Both the position numbers and the translations under genes were made by a program. Source: JAUWMI01 sp964454265 (GTDB lineage: Bacteria > Sumerlaeota > Sumerlaeia > MWCT01 > JAUWMI01). Taken from it: a stretch of DNA of 35,754 bases. The DNA is taken from positions 1 through 35,754 of the forward strand of contig CAYVXD010000028.1 in NCBI GenBank assembly GCA_964454265.1, in the 5' to 3' direction. Shown here in pieces: positions 25,185 to 33,739 of the stretch. Below the pieces are notes generated by a model. The model saw nothing but the letters and a program-made list of their open reading frames with translations, ran no database searches and was not told the origin of the DNA. How positions within the stretch are numbered: the first letter of the stretch is position 1; each line of letters opens with the position of its first letter.

Positions 25185-25462
25185 GAAAAGCGACGAAGAG
25201 GAGTAGTAGGGGCTGACGGGCCTGCTCAGAGAGCCGCCGGTAAGGGTGCGAGGCGGTGAGGCCGGGCTCTGAACTCGCCTTGGAGCTGCGTGGATGAACG
25301 AACGGTTTGCCATTAGTCCACGCCGGCTGGCCACCGTAACCGGGCTTAAATAAAGGGTGTATTGCGCGAGCGATACGCTGAAGCAGGGTGGTACCACGGG
25401 TACACCGCTGAAGTAACTCGTCCCTGATGATGCGACAGGCGTCATCAGGGCGTTTCTGTTTT
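25185..25462 (+). promoter_or_regulatory. T-box riboswitch, leucine specifier, upstream of leuA
   Basis: The order of T-box parts is present: a Stem I start GCGACGAAGAGGAGTAG, an AGAGAG loop, a GGTG block, the specifier region GAACTCGCC with the Leu codon CTC at 25274-25276, a Stem III-like hairpin near 25357-25380, and the T-box core AGGGTGGTACCACGG at 25385-25399. The bulge TGGT would pair with the ACCA end of tRNA-Leu (discriminator A). The terminator follows: CCCTGATGA at 25422-25430 pairs with TCATCAGGG at 25442-25450, then CGTTTCTGTTTT. The CCCT of the terminator can instead pair with the AGGG of the T-box. Uncharged tRNA-Leu should favour antitermination and expression of leuA and the genes beyond. 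Confidence 0.93.
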
Positions 25463-25558
25463 GGGGCGGATGTTGCGACATGCACGCGGAACATGGCCGA
25501 AAGCCTGGTCTCCTGCGGGTGTGCCTCGCCGGATTTTACAAAAGAAGGGGTGGGTCTT

Positions 25559-27094
25559 ATGACTGAGCGGATTCTGATCTTCGACACGACGCTGCGCGAC
25601 GGCGAGCAATCGCCTGGAGCGAGTATGAGTATTGAGGAGAAATTAAAGGTGGCGCATCAGCTCGCGCGACTGGGAGTGGATATCATTGAAGCGGGGTTTC
25701 CAATCTCGTCGTCTGGGGACTTCGAAGCCGTACACACGATCGCGAAGACGGTAGAAGGGCCAGTAATTGCGGGGCTGGCGCGGGCGAAGCCAGAGGACGT
25801 GGCGCGATGTGGCGATGCGATCAAGCCGGCTAAGCGAGGCCGCATCCATACGTTTATTGCAACAAGTCCTGTGCACATTAAGAAGAAGCTGCGGATGACG
25901 AAGGAACAGGTAATTGAGTCAGCGGTAGCAGCGGTAAAGCAAGCAAAGACGTACACGAAGGACGTAGAGTTTTCGTGCGAGGATGCCGGCCGCACGGATT
26001 GGGGATATATGTGCGAGGTAGTGACGGCAGTGATCGAAGCGGGGGCCACAACGGTGAATATCCCGGATACCGTGGGCTACTGCACGCCGTGGCAGTTTGG
26101 CGAGTGCATCAGCCATGTGCGCGAACACGTCAAGAACATCAGCCAGGCCGTGATCTCGGTGCATTGCCATAACGATCTTGGGTTGGCAGTGGCAAATTCG
26201 CTGGCCGCGATTCTAAATGGGGCACGGCAGGTAGAATGTACGATTAACGGGCTGGGCGAACGCGCAGGTAATGCGTCCCTGGAAGAAATTGTGATGAATC
26301 TCAAGGTGCGCAAGGACTTTTACCAGTACCACACGAACATCAACACGAATGAAATCTATCGGACGAGCCGGCTGGTAAGCCAGATCACCGGCATTCCAGT
26401 GCAGCCGAACAAAGCTATTGTCGGGGCGAATGCGTTTGCGCACGAGGCGGGCATTCATCAGGACGGTGTGCTGAAGGAGCGAACGACGTACGAGATAATG
26501 ACAGCAGAGTCAGTGGGCTGGACTGGTGAAGCAATGGTCATGGGCAAGCACTCCGGGCGACATGCGTTCAAGAAACGGCTGGAGGAGCTCGGATACAAGC
26601 TAAGCGATGAGGAGCTTAACCGGGCGTTCGAACGGTTTAAGGATTTGTGCGATAAGAAGAAAGAGATATTTGACGACGATCTGTATGCGATTGTGGATGA
26701 CGAGCTGTTCAAGGGGAAGGAGACGTATCAGCTCGAGTACCTGCACACGTCGAGCGGCACCACAACGATTCCCATGGCCACGCTTAAGATTCGCAAGGGT
26801 GATCAGGTGTTGATGGATGCGAGTAATGGAGACGGGCCAGTTGATGCGGCATTTAAGACAATAGACCGAATAACGGGAATGAGCGTAAAGCTGGAAGAGT
26901 ATGGAATCGAAGCAGTGACTGGTGGCAAAGATGCGGTAGGGCGCGTACGAGTGAAGATAGCAATGGGAGACCGCAAGGCGCGAGGGCGTGGCGCGAGCAC
27001 AGACGTGGTGCTGGCGAGCGTGAAGGCATACCTGAACGCAATCAATACGCTGCTCGTGCAGGAGCGGATACAGGTAGAGAAGCGCGGGATGTAA
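25559..27094 (+). CDS. leuA: 2-isopropylmalate synthase
   Basis: 511 residues, the length of full bacterial LeuA with its regulatory domain. The catalytic barrel shows FDTTLRDGEQSPG at 8-20, IIEAGFP at 42-48, and the metal-binding HCHNDLGLAV with His at 202 and 204 and Asn at 238 (GLGERAGNAS). The HMG-like motif GIHQDGVLK follows, then the C-terminal LeuA dimer/allosteric domain (about 390-511). It joins acetyl-CoA and 2-oxoisovalerate, the first step of leucine synthesis. The ATG at 25559 follows GAAGGGG with eight bases between. A leucine-specific T-box leader precedes it, which supports LeuA over homocitrate or citramalate synthase. Confidence 0.95.
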   Translation: MTERILIFDTTLRDGEQSPGASMSIEEKLKVAHQLARLGVDIIEAGFPISSSGDFEAVHTIAKTVEGPVIAGLARAKPEDVARCGDAIKPAKRGRIHTFIATSPVHIKKKLRMTKEQVIESAVAAVKQAKTYTKDVEFSCEDAGRTDWGYMCEVVTAVIEAGATTVNIPDTVGYCTPWQFGECISHVREHVKNISQAVISVHCHNDLGLAVANSLAAILNGARQVECTINGLGERAGNASLEEIVMNLKVRKDFYQYHTNINTNEIYRTSRLVSQITGIPVQPNKAIVGANAFAHEAGIHQDGVLKERTTYEIMTAESVGWTGEAMVMGKHSGRHAFKKRLEELGYKLSDEELNRAFERFKDLCDKKKEIFDDDLYAIVDDELFKGKETYQLEYLHTSSGTTTIPMATLKIRKGDQVLMDASNGDGPVDAAFKTIDRITGMSVKLEEYGIEAVTGGKDAVGRVRVKIAMGDRKARGRGASTDVVLASVKAYLNAINTLLVQERIQVEKRGM

Positions 27095-27105
27095 TAAATA
27101 AACGT

Positions 27106-27846
27106 ATGAATGCGCAGATGGAAGCTCCGCTGAGTAGGGCATCGGTCCAGCCGTGCGTGGTTGGAAGCATACATACGGGCCGGTCAGTGCTGCAAGCGGA
27201 TATTATGCTTGTGGAGAACGAGGGCAAGCAATATGCGCTGAAGGATTTCCGGTTGCGGCCGCGAGCAGTACGATGGGCATTCGGTCGCTGGGTAATTGCG
27301 CGTGAGTTTCGGATCATGAAGCGGCTGGAGGAAATTGAGGGCATTCCGCGAGTAGTGGGGATGGTGGATGGGGATGGATTTCTGATGGAATACGTGGACG
27401 GACGTCGGCTGCCGAGTTTAAAGGAGAATGATCTGGTGCCGGAGTTTTTTGAGCGCCTGGAGCGCCTGATGAGGGCGATGCATGCACGAGGCGTGGGGCA
27501 TGGGGATTTGCGTCGAAAGAACGTACTGGTGACGCGCGACTTTCAGCCGTATCTAGTGGATTTTGCGACAGCGTTTCGAGTGCGTGGCCGGGGAAATCTG
27601 CTGAGTCGGTGGATCCTGGCCAAGTATCGCCGAATTGACGAGGCAACGTTGCTCAAGTTGAAGCGGCACTTCATGCCGCAGCACGTGACGGCGGAGGAGG
27701 TGTCGCGGCTCGGCGAACGGCCGTGGTATCTGCATGTCGGACGATTTCTCCGAAAGCGAGTGTATCGTGAACTAATCAAGCCTCGGCGGTGGAAGAAGCG
27801 TTGGCGCCGGTGGAGGGAAAAGATTTTAGGGCGTGCAAAGGAATAG
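27106..27846 (+). CDS. Small RIO/InaA-like protein kinase in the leu operon
   Basis: 246 residues. Kinase motifs are visible in order: QYALKDF with the ATP-binding Lys at 46, Glu at about 67, MEYVDG at the hinge, HGDLRRKN at 132-139 (catalytic Asp and Asn) and LVDFATA with the metal-binding Asp at 152. The glycine-rich loop is not obvious. This matches lipopolysaccharide/RIO-like small kinases better than the large Ser/Thr kinases. The C-terminus is strikingly basic (KPRRWKKRWRRWREK at 225-239), which suggests binding to nucleic acid or to the inner face of the membrane. It begins 11 bases after the leuA stop, without a clear ribosome-binding site, and so should be under the same T-box. The substrate is unknown. 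Confidence 0.8.
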   Translation: MNAQMEAPLSRASVQPCVVGSIHTGRSVLQADIMLVENEGKQYALKDFRLRPRAVRWAFGRWVIAREFRIMKRLEEIEGIPRVVGMVDGDGFLMEYVDGRRLPSLKENDLVPEFFERLERLMRAMHARGVGHGDLRRKNVLVTRDFQPYLVDFATAFRVRGRGNLLSRWILAKYRRIDEATLLKLKRHFMPQHVTAEEVSRLGERPWYLHVGRFLRKRVYRELIKPRRWKKRWRRWREKILGRAKE

Positions 27847-27856
27847 TCTTCATGAA

Positions 27857-27887
27857 GTAGTGGGGGCTTATTGCAATACGCCCCTAC
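27857..27887. repeat. 31-bp variant palindrome
   Basis: The ends are GTAG-TGG-GGGC and GCCCCTAC, with inner TTATTGCAATAC. It is like the 28-bp family with three extra bases in the left arm. It starts 10 bases after the kinase stop. Confidence 0.7.
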
Positions 27888-27948
27888 AAAGAAAAGCCAA
27901 TTGCGTAATAATAGAATTTCTAAATGGTGAAGGCGACGATCATGTCCT

Positions 27949-27976
27949 GTAGGGGCAATTCATGAATTGCCCCTAC
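27949..27976. repeat. 28-bp perfect palindrome, 8-12-8 family
   Basis: The ends are GTAGGGGC and GCCCCTAC, the inner 12 are AATTCATGAATT, and all 28 bases are self-complementary. It lies 31 bases before the leuC ATG, so it would be in the leuC leader within the leu operon. Confidence 0.9.
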
Positions 27977-28007
27977 CATATAAGCGCGGCACACAAGGAG
28001 CAAAGGT

Positions 28008-29270
28008 ATGGGCATGACGATTACGGAGAAAATCCTGGCAGCACATTGTGGGAAGGAGCGCGTAGAGCCAGGTGAGTTAATACAGGCGCGATTGGATCTG
28101 TTGCTTGCAAACGACATCACGGCGCCGATGGCGATTGCCGAGTTCGCGAAAGCAGGGGCAAAACGAGTGTTTGATGCGCAGCGCCTGGTGCTCGTGCCCG
28201 ATCATTTTACGCCGAACAAGGATATTGAATCGGCAGAGCAGTGTGCCGTGATGCGGCGGTTTGCACAGAAGCACAAGCTTGGGCATTACTTTGAAGTTGG
28301 TGAGGCGGGGATTGAGCATGCGCTGCTGCCGGAGCAGGGATTGGTGGTACCCGGCGATGCGGTGATTGGTGCGGATTCGCACACGTGCACGTACGGTGCG
28401 CTGGGAGCGTTTGCCACTGGTGTTGGGAGCACAGACCTGGCAGCGGCCATGATCAGCGGAGAAACATGGTTCAAGGTGCCCGAGACGATGAAGTTTGTAT
28501 ACAAGGGGAAATTAGATGAATGGGTTGGCGGGAAAGATTTAATTCTAATGACGATTGGCGACATTGGGGTAGATGGTGCGACGTATCGGGCAATGGAGTT
28601 TAGCGGGCCGGTGATTCGCACGCTTGCGATGGATGATCGCCTGACGATGTGCAACATGGCGATTGAGGCGGGTGGAAAGAATGGCATTATAGAACCGGAT
28701 GAGATCACACGGGAGTACGTAAGGCATCGGGCGAAGCGGCTACCAGTGTATTGCACCAGCGATCCTGACGCGCGCTATGCGGTGGTGAAGGAATATGACG
28801 TGAGCGGACTGGAGCCGCAGGTAGCGCAGCCGCATTTGCCGGAAAATGTGTGTGGTGTAAGCAAGGTGGGGCCTGTGACGATTGACCAGTCGGTGATCGG
28901 CTCGTGCACCAACGGGCGAATCAGTGACTTGCAGATAGCGGCGAGGGTGCTGGAGGGGAAACGCGTGGCACATTTTGTGCGGTGCATTGTGATTCCGGGG
29001 ACATGGGAGATTTATCGTGAGGCGCTGCACGATGGGTTGATCGAGATTTTTCTGGATGCGGGATGTGTGATGAGTCCGCCAACCTGCGGCCCATGTCTGG
29101 GCGGCCACATGGGGGTGCTGGCTAAGGGTGAGCGCGCGATTGCAACCACGAACCGGAATTTCGTAGGAAGGATGGGGCATCCGGAGAGCGAAGTCTACCT
29201 GAGCGGGCCAGCGGTGGCTGCCGCATCCGCAGTGGCAGGGCGGATAGTGCATCCTGAGGAGGTTATGTGA
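28008..29270 (+). CDS. leuC: 3-isopropylmalate dehydratase, large subunit
   Basis: 420 residues, the length of the shorter homoaconitase/LeuC group common in archaea and many non-proteobacterial lineages. The Fe-S cluster ligands are Cys 300 (GSCTNGR), Cys 360 and Cys 363 (PPTCGPCLGG); GADSHTCTYGALG and FATGVGSTDLA near 121-143 are substrate and cluster loops. With LeuD it isomerises 2- to 3-isopropylmalate. The ATG at 28008 follows AAGGAG with seven bases between. The stop overlaps the start of leuD as TGATG. Confidence 0.95.
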   Translation: MGMTITEKILAAHCGKERVEPGELIQARLDLLLANDITAPMAIAEFAKAGAKRVFDAQRLVLVPDHFTPNKDIESAEQCAVMRRFAQKHKLGHYFEVGEAGIEHALLPEQGLVVPGDAVIGADSHTCTYGALGAFATGVGSTDLAAAMISGETWFKVPETMKFVYKGKLDEWVGGKDLILMTIGDIGVDGATYRAMEFSGPVIRTLAMDDRLTMCNMAIEAGGKNGIIEPDEITREYVRHRAKRLPVYCTSDPDARYAVVKEYDVSGLEPQVAQPHLPENVCGVSKVGPVTIDQSVIGSCTNGRISDLQIAARVLEGKRVAHFVRCIVIPGTWEIYREALHDGLIEIFLDAGCVMSPPTCGPCLGGHMGVLAKGERAIATTNRNFVGRMGHPESEVYLSGPAVAAASAVAGRIVHPEEVM

Positions 29271-29767
29271 TGGCAATCGAAGGACGCGCCTTCGTATACG
29301 GCGATAATGTAAATACGGACGTGATAATTCCTGCGCGGTACCTGACGTCGCCGGATCCGGCACGGCTGGCAGAGCATTGCCTGGAGGATCTCGATCCAGA
29401 GTTTTTAAAAGAGCGTAAGGAGGGGGATATAGTAGTTGGTGGGAAGAACTTCGGATGCGGATCGTCACGAGAGCATGCACCGGTGGCGCTCAAGGCAGCA
29501 GGGGTGGCGTGTGTGGTGGCAAAGACTTTTGCCCGGATTTTCTATCGGAACGCGATTAACATCGGTCTGCCGATTGTAGAGTGTGCGGAAGCAGTAGAAG
29601 GGATCAAACGGGGCGAGCGCGTGCGGATTGATCTTACAGAAGGCAAGATTACAGACGTGACAACGAAGCAGAGCTGGGGCTTTGTACCGCTGCCAGAATT
29701 TGCCCGGGAGATCCTTGCTGCTGGCGGATTGATGAATTACGTGGTTACAAAGAAGAAGGGAAGCTGA
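29270..29767 (+). CDS. leuD: 3-isopropylmalate dehydratase, small subunit
   Basis: 165 residues. The aconitase swivel domain shows GDNVNTDVIIPARYL, then GKNFGCGSSREHAP, the substrate-binding loop, and FARIFYRNAINIGLP. The ATG at 29270 shares one base with the leuC stop (TGATG) and follows GAGGAGG with seven bases between, so translation is coupled. It is the last recognised gene of the leu cluster; leuB is not in the window. A minus-strand gene ends 26 bases downstream. Confidence 0.95.
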   Translation: MAIEGRAFVYGDNVNTDVIIPARYLTSPDPARLAEHCLEDLDPEFLKERKEGDIVVGGKNFGCGSSREHAPVALKAAGVACVVAKTFARIFYRNAINIGLPIVECAEAVEGIKRGERVRIDLTEGKITDVTTKQSWGFVPLPEFAREILAAGGLMNYVVTKKKGS

Positions 29768-29793
29768 CCGCACGATCACCAGCAGGTATGCCC

Positions 29794-30035
29794 CTATTCG
29801 CGTTCCTTCAGGAGTTGCTGAAACTCCTCCTCGTGACGCTGCCCGCACTCGGCTTGACGACGGCGGGTGTAGGCTTCGCTTCGGCCCTTGATGCGGTCCT
29901 CAATCCATATGTTCATACGCTCGTGGAAGAAGCGAGTGTAAATATCTTCTGCTTTATTGCGTTCGCGCGGAGTAAGATTGTATTGGTCTGCCAGCGTCCT
30001 GATGTAGATGCGTGCCGATTTGCGGCTGGCTTCGA
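29794..30035 (-). CDS. C-terminal part of an unknown helical protein, cut by the assembly gap
   Basis: The frame enters from the gap and ends at TAG (29794-29796), 80 residues. It is predicted helical and highly charged: IYIRTLADQYNLTPRERNK, then RFFHERMNIWIEDRI and a Glu/Gln-rich end EEEFQQLLKERE. The LTPRERNKAEDIY part resembles the LTPEQR-type helices of Spy/CpxP-like or heavy-metal-resistance proteins, but this is weak. The start and any signal peptide are lost in the gap. It is convergent with leuD. Confidence 0.55.
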
Positions 30036-30135
30036 NNNNNNNNNNNNNNNNNNNNNNNNNNNNNNNNNNNNNNNNNNNNNNNNNNNNNNNNNNNNNNNNN
30101 NNNNNNNNNNNNNNNNNNNNNNNNNNNNNNNNNNN
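30036..30135. other. Assembly gap (100 N)
   Basis: A run of exactly 100 N, as inserted by scaffolding software for a gap of unknown size. The genes on each side cannot be assumed to be neighbours. Confidence 1.
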
Positions 30136-30799
30136 GGTTCGGCCCAGCTTAAGCTTTACACTTATCGAGCTCTTAATCGTTGTGGCGATCATCACCATTA
30201 TGGCATTGATAGGGCTGGCCAACATGCTGCAGGCCACGGTGCGGTCAAAAGTTGCCAGGACGAAGAATGATATGCGAGTGATAGCAGGTGCGCTCGAGGC
30301 ATACCATGTGGACAATAACGAGTATATCTCGTTCATTCGTGGAGGACCTGGGATGCTGACCAGCCGTGTTATTGTCCCGATGAGTGTGCGACTGTCGCCT
30401 CTGACCACGCCCATTGCCTATATAATGCGGGTTCCGATTGACATATTTCAGACTGTGGCAACAAGCGATGGTAGCCCGCTGATTTTCTTCGATACGTTTG
30501 ACTACGCCGACGTGGGAGGTCTGAATGCGGTGGGCAGTCCAAAGGGCGCTGGTGGAACCTCGGGCGGGCTGTGGCGTCTTTCCTCAGCCGGGCCAGACCT
30601 GATTCAGTCCTATGGAGGCGACATTGCGGAAATCGGCAAACTCAGCGTGATGGGCAACCTGGGCGTTGATTACGACCCGACCAACGGCGCGATCAGTGCG
30701 GGTGACGTTGTTCGCGTTGGCCCGCCCTCTGACGAAGGTCAGATTCCCGCAATTCGCCGCGCCGGCGGCGCGTACGAAGAATTGTTTCGCAATTATTAG
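30136..30799 (+). CDS. Type IV pilin-like / pseudopilin protein (5' end missing)
   Basis: The frame begins at the gap edge with RPSLSFTLIELLIVVAI, the N-methylation motif followed by a single hydrophobic helix (ITIMALIGLANMLQATV). The usual Gly before Phe is Ser. Glu at position 5 of the mature chain is present. The rest (about 170 residues) is a globular domain with DMRVIAGALEAYHVDNNEY, as in DUF1559/type II secretion pseudopilins where Ca or disulphide loops follow. Only a few leader residues are missing. It is probably part of a type II secretion or pilus-like system whose other genes are not here. Confidence 0.85.
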
Positions 30800-30836
30800 T
30801 GTGCCCCACACCCTCTGCTTTAATGGCATAAAAATT

Positions 30837-30864
30837 GTAGGGGCGTATTGCAATGCGCGCCTAC
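30837..30864. repeat. 28-bp palindrome, 8-12-8 family
   Basis: The ends are GTAGGGGC and GCGCCTAC, the inner 12 are GTATTGCAATGC, with few mismatches. It lies 37 bases after the pseudopilin stop. Confidence 0.85.
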
Positions 30865-30895
30865 AACGTTCGACAAAAATCGCCTTATCCTGATC

Positions 30896-30923
30896 GTAGG
30901 GGCGACCCGCTGGGTCGCCCGTA
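30896..30923. repeat. 28-bp palindrome, 8-12-8 family, slightly decayed
   Basis: The left end is GTAGGGGC, the core pairs as GCGACCC/GGGTCGC around GCT, and the right end has drifted to CGCCCGTA. Confidence 0.75.
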
Positions 30924-31116
30924 TTTTCTCCGTGGCCATTTTATCCACCCTGAGCAAATTGTGCTTGCGTTAAGCGAGTATAACTTATAGAGATTGTTGA
31001 AGGCACTGGCAAAAGCCGTGGCGTGTTAATCCCAGGATAGGTTATGTGCATCGCGCTGCCGTGTCCCGTTGTTCTTAAATCAGAAGTACTCACCTCGTGA
31101 GCGAAAGGCAGGAGCC

Positions 31117-32601
31117 ATGAGCGACAGTTCCTCCGAGCATAATCAGCAGGAAGAGAAGGTTTCTGGCGAGATTATTCCGGATCGGGCTTTGCCGCCCCTG
31201 ACGTACCGCGAAATGCCAACTCCTATCCCCTTTCGCAAAATGCTTGGCCCGAGTATTATCTTACTCGGACTGTCTGTGGGCAGCGGCGAGTTTGTGCTCT
31301 GGCCATATATGACGTACAAGTATGGGCTGGTTCTGTTCTGGGCGTGTATTCTGGGGGTGACAACCCAGTACTTTCTCAACATGGAGATTGAACGCTGGAC
31401 GTTGCTGACCGGAGAGAGTGCAGTGACCGGCTTCTCTCGCCTGTGGCGTCACTGGGCATGGATCTTTTTGCTCTGCAATATAATTCCCTGGATGTGGCCT
31501 GGCTGGGCAACCGGCGGTGCAACAATGCTGTCGTGGTTCGTAGGCGGCGAAATCATGGTGAAGTGGTATGCTATTGGGAGCCTGGTGCTGATCGGCATGG
31601 TGATCAGTTTAGGGCCAATTGTCTATAACACGGTTGAACGGCTTCAGATAGTTTTAATAGCAGTTATCGCCATAGTGGTTATCGTTATTTTTATCCTGAC
31701 GGTGCGCTGGGACGCGGTCAAGGAGATGGCGCGCGGAATTACGATGATCGGATACATTCCGCCAGACATTCATCTGCCTGTGTTACTCGGTGCGCTGGCC
31801 TTTGCCGGGGCTGGGGGGACAATGAACCTCTGCCAGTCGCATTATATCAGGGAAAAGGGATATGCCATGGGGAAATACATTGGACGGATTACCAGTCCCA
31901 TAACCGGCAAGGCGGAGGCAATCAGCAGCGTTGGCTTTCATTTTCACTACACACCCGAAAATATGCAACGCTGGAAGGTCTGGTGGAGGAGGGCAAACTG
32001 GGAACATCTGATAACATTCTGGATGCTCTGTGCCGGTGCGCTTATTCTCCTGTGCTTGATTTCGTATTCCACAGTGTACGGGATGACAGGGTTGGACGAA
32101 CAACTCGGATTTATTCGGATGCAGGGCCAGATAATCGGAAGCCAGGTGGGCAACCTTCTAAAGGTTCTCTTCTATGTGGCTGGTATTGCGATCCTGTTTA
32201 CAACTGAGCTCGGTGTGCTCGATGCAGTCTCGCGAGTCTCCACAGATATTGTAAAGGTCAGCTATTTGCGCGAGAGCAAATGGTGGACAGAAAGCCGACT
32301 CTATTTTGCGTTTCTCTGGCTGGAGATTGCCCTGGGTTGTGTAATCCTGGCTATTGGATTGGACAAGCCGCTGGTGCTGCTGATTATCGCGGCGGCACTC
32401 AATGCAGGCGTCATGTTCATCTACAGCATTTTGCTCCTCTATCTGAACAATAAGATTTTGGATAGGCGATTAGGAATGCATCCGGTGCGATTCGTTGCCA
32501 TTATCTGGAGCTGTGCCTTTTTCGGCTACTTTACCCTTATCACATTAGGCGACCAGCTTCCCAGGTTATGGGAACATCTGAAGAAGCTTTGGTCGAGCTA
32601 G
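31117..32601 (+). CDS. Nramp-related transporter lacking the usual metal motif
   Basis: 494 residues with about 11 hydrophobic spans. The opening FRKMLGPSIILLGLSVGSGE matches the first span of the Nramp (SLC11) family, but the metal-binding DPGN is GSGE at 55-58. In the sixth span the usual MPH region reads GAGGTMNLCQSHYIREKG (about 231-248), without the metal-binding Met. The overall order of spans and the long loop after span 6 still support the family. It may move a different ion or an organic solute. The ATG at 31117 follows AAAGGCAGGAG; the frame extends to a TTG at 31069. No regulator or metal-related gene is adjacent. Confidence 0.8.
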   Translation: MSDSSSEHNQQEEKVSGEIIPDRALPPLTYREMPTPIPFRKMLGPSIILLGLSVGSGEFVLWPYMTYKYGLVLFWACILGVTTQYFLNMEIERWTLLTGESAVTGFSRLWRHWAWIFLLCNIIPWMWPGWATGGATMLSWFVGGEIMVKWYAIGSLVLIGMVISLGPIVYNTVERLQIVLIAVIAIVVIVIFILTVRWDAVKEMARGITMIGYIPPDIHLPVLLGALAFAGAGGTMNLCQSHYIREKGYAMGKYIGRITSPITGKAEAISSVGFHFHYTPENMQRWKVWWRRANWEHLITFWMLCAGALILLCLISYSTVYGMTGLDEQLGFIRMQGQIIGSQVGNLLKVLFYVAGIAILFTTELGVLDAVSRVSTDIVKVSYLRESKWWTESRLYFAFLWLEIALGCVILAIGLDKPLVLLIIAAALNAGVMFIYSILLLYLNNKILDRRLGMHPVRFVAIIWSCAFFGYFTLITLGDQLPRLWEHLKKLWSS

Positions 32602-32794
32602 GCCACACGCACTCCTGTTTGGCTAACATAAGGTGTAGGCAAGTCGCCACCCCATGGCACTCTTGCCACTCACTATACCCTGTGCGCCCACCGCAATCAC
32701 TTGAGCTCACAGATTGTGATCTCAACAGCCGGAATTTTTCCCGAGCACGCTGGAACATGAAGACTTCCGAAAAAAGAAGCGAATCTAGTCGTTG

Positions 32795-33739
32795 CTAAAG
32801 AGCGGTTTCGATCAACTTATTTAAATCTTCCAATCGGCACGTATGTATTTTAAAAGAACGCTTTTCCAAAACAGCCATATATTTTAAGCCACTACCAGTT
32901 ACAATACAAACGATGGTATCCTTAGCGGTAAAAAACTTATCTTTTCTTAATTTTTTCACAGCAGCCAAAGGCACCGCAGCGGCAGGTTGACCGAATATAC
33001 CAGCTGTTTTCGCCAGTCGTTGTTGTGCTTGAAGCATTTCCTCCTCGCTCACCGCAACGCAAAGTCCTCCGTTTCGCCTAATCTTTCTCAACACATCATT
33101 TCCGCTTGGAGGATATGGATTTTCAAGAGCATGGGCTATCGTATGGGGATTTTCAACGCGGGTTATACATTCTTCATTTCTGATATAGGCAGTATAAATT
33201 GGCGAACAACCACTGGCTTGAGCACAAATAATTTTGGGGACGTTTTTGATTAATCCGCAGCTTTTAAACTCTTCAAATCCTTTCAAGATACCCCTGATAT
33301 TTCCTCCCGAACTGGTGGGAACAATGACATAATCCGGGACCGTAAAATTCATCTGCTCGCAGATTTCAAAGGCTATTGTTTTTGAACCTTCAACTCGAAA
33401 TGGCACATCTGAGTTAATAAAATAAATGTCATGCCGCTTGCTGATTTCAAGACTGTCAAAGTAAAGCTGCCCGTAATCTCCATCTACCTGAATTAAAATT
33501 GGATTATGGACAGCAATGGGAGTAAGCTTCTCGGCAGGGAGCTTTGCACTGACCAGGATGAATGTTTGCAGCCCGGCTTTAGCACCATAAGCGGCAACTG
33601 AAACAGCCATATTCCCCGTTGATACCGCTCCTATTCTTTTATACCCCATGGTAATAGCATGTTGCGCTCCTACAAATGTTCCCCTATCTTTAAACGACCA
33701 CGTAGGGTTTTGGCTTTCGTTTTTAAACAGAACTCTTTT
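32795..33739 (-). pseudogene. thrC: Threonine synthase, C-terminal part (split gene)
   Basis: An open frame of 314 codons. It begins in KRVLFKNESQNPT at the junction and continues WSFKDRGT (PLP-binding lysine), AVSTGNMAVSVAAYG, IVPTSSGGNIRGI and TGSGLKYMAVLE, the fold-type II pattern of threonine synthase. The frame is closed upstream by TAA at 33740-33742, inside foreign-looking sequence. Joined to the N-terminal part at the shared 39 bases it would give an intact enzyme of about 400 residues. It is more AT-rich than neighbouring genes. The enzyme converts O-phosphohomoserine to threonine. Confidence 0.8.

Larger units (their letters stand above)
25085..25558. other. Leader region of the leucine operon
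   Basis: The stretch between the histidine kinase and leuA carries a promoter, a short hairpin and a T-box riboswitch with its terminator, each listed separately. An open frame from 25427 leads into leuA but starts inside the terminator stem, so it is not the protein start. Confidence 0.8.
30800..31116. other. Spacer with two palindromes before the transporter
   Basis: No gene is visible. It holds two members of the palindrome family (30837 and 30896) only 31 bases apart, and a TATAAC at 30979-30984 that could be a -10 element, although no good -35 is seen. The transporter's binding site AAAGGCAGGAG is at 31104-31114. Confidence 0.5.

Noticed and set aside
25427..25558. N-terminal extension of leuA by 44 codons
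   Set aside because: It starts inside the T-box terminator stem and has no ribosome-binding site; the ATG at 25559 has GAAGGGG upstream and matches the family start.
29794..30414. A 206-codon minus-strand frame across the N gap
   Set aside because: It includes 100 N, and the part right of the gap is antisense to the pilin-like gene. Only the part left of the gap (29794-30035) looks protein-like.
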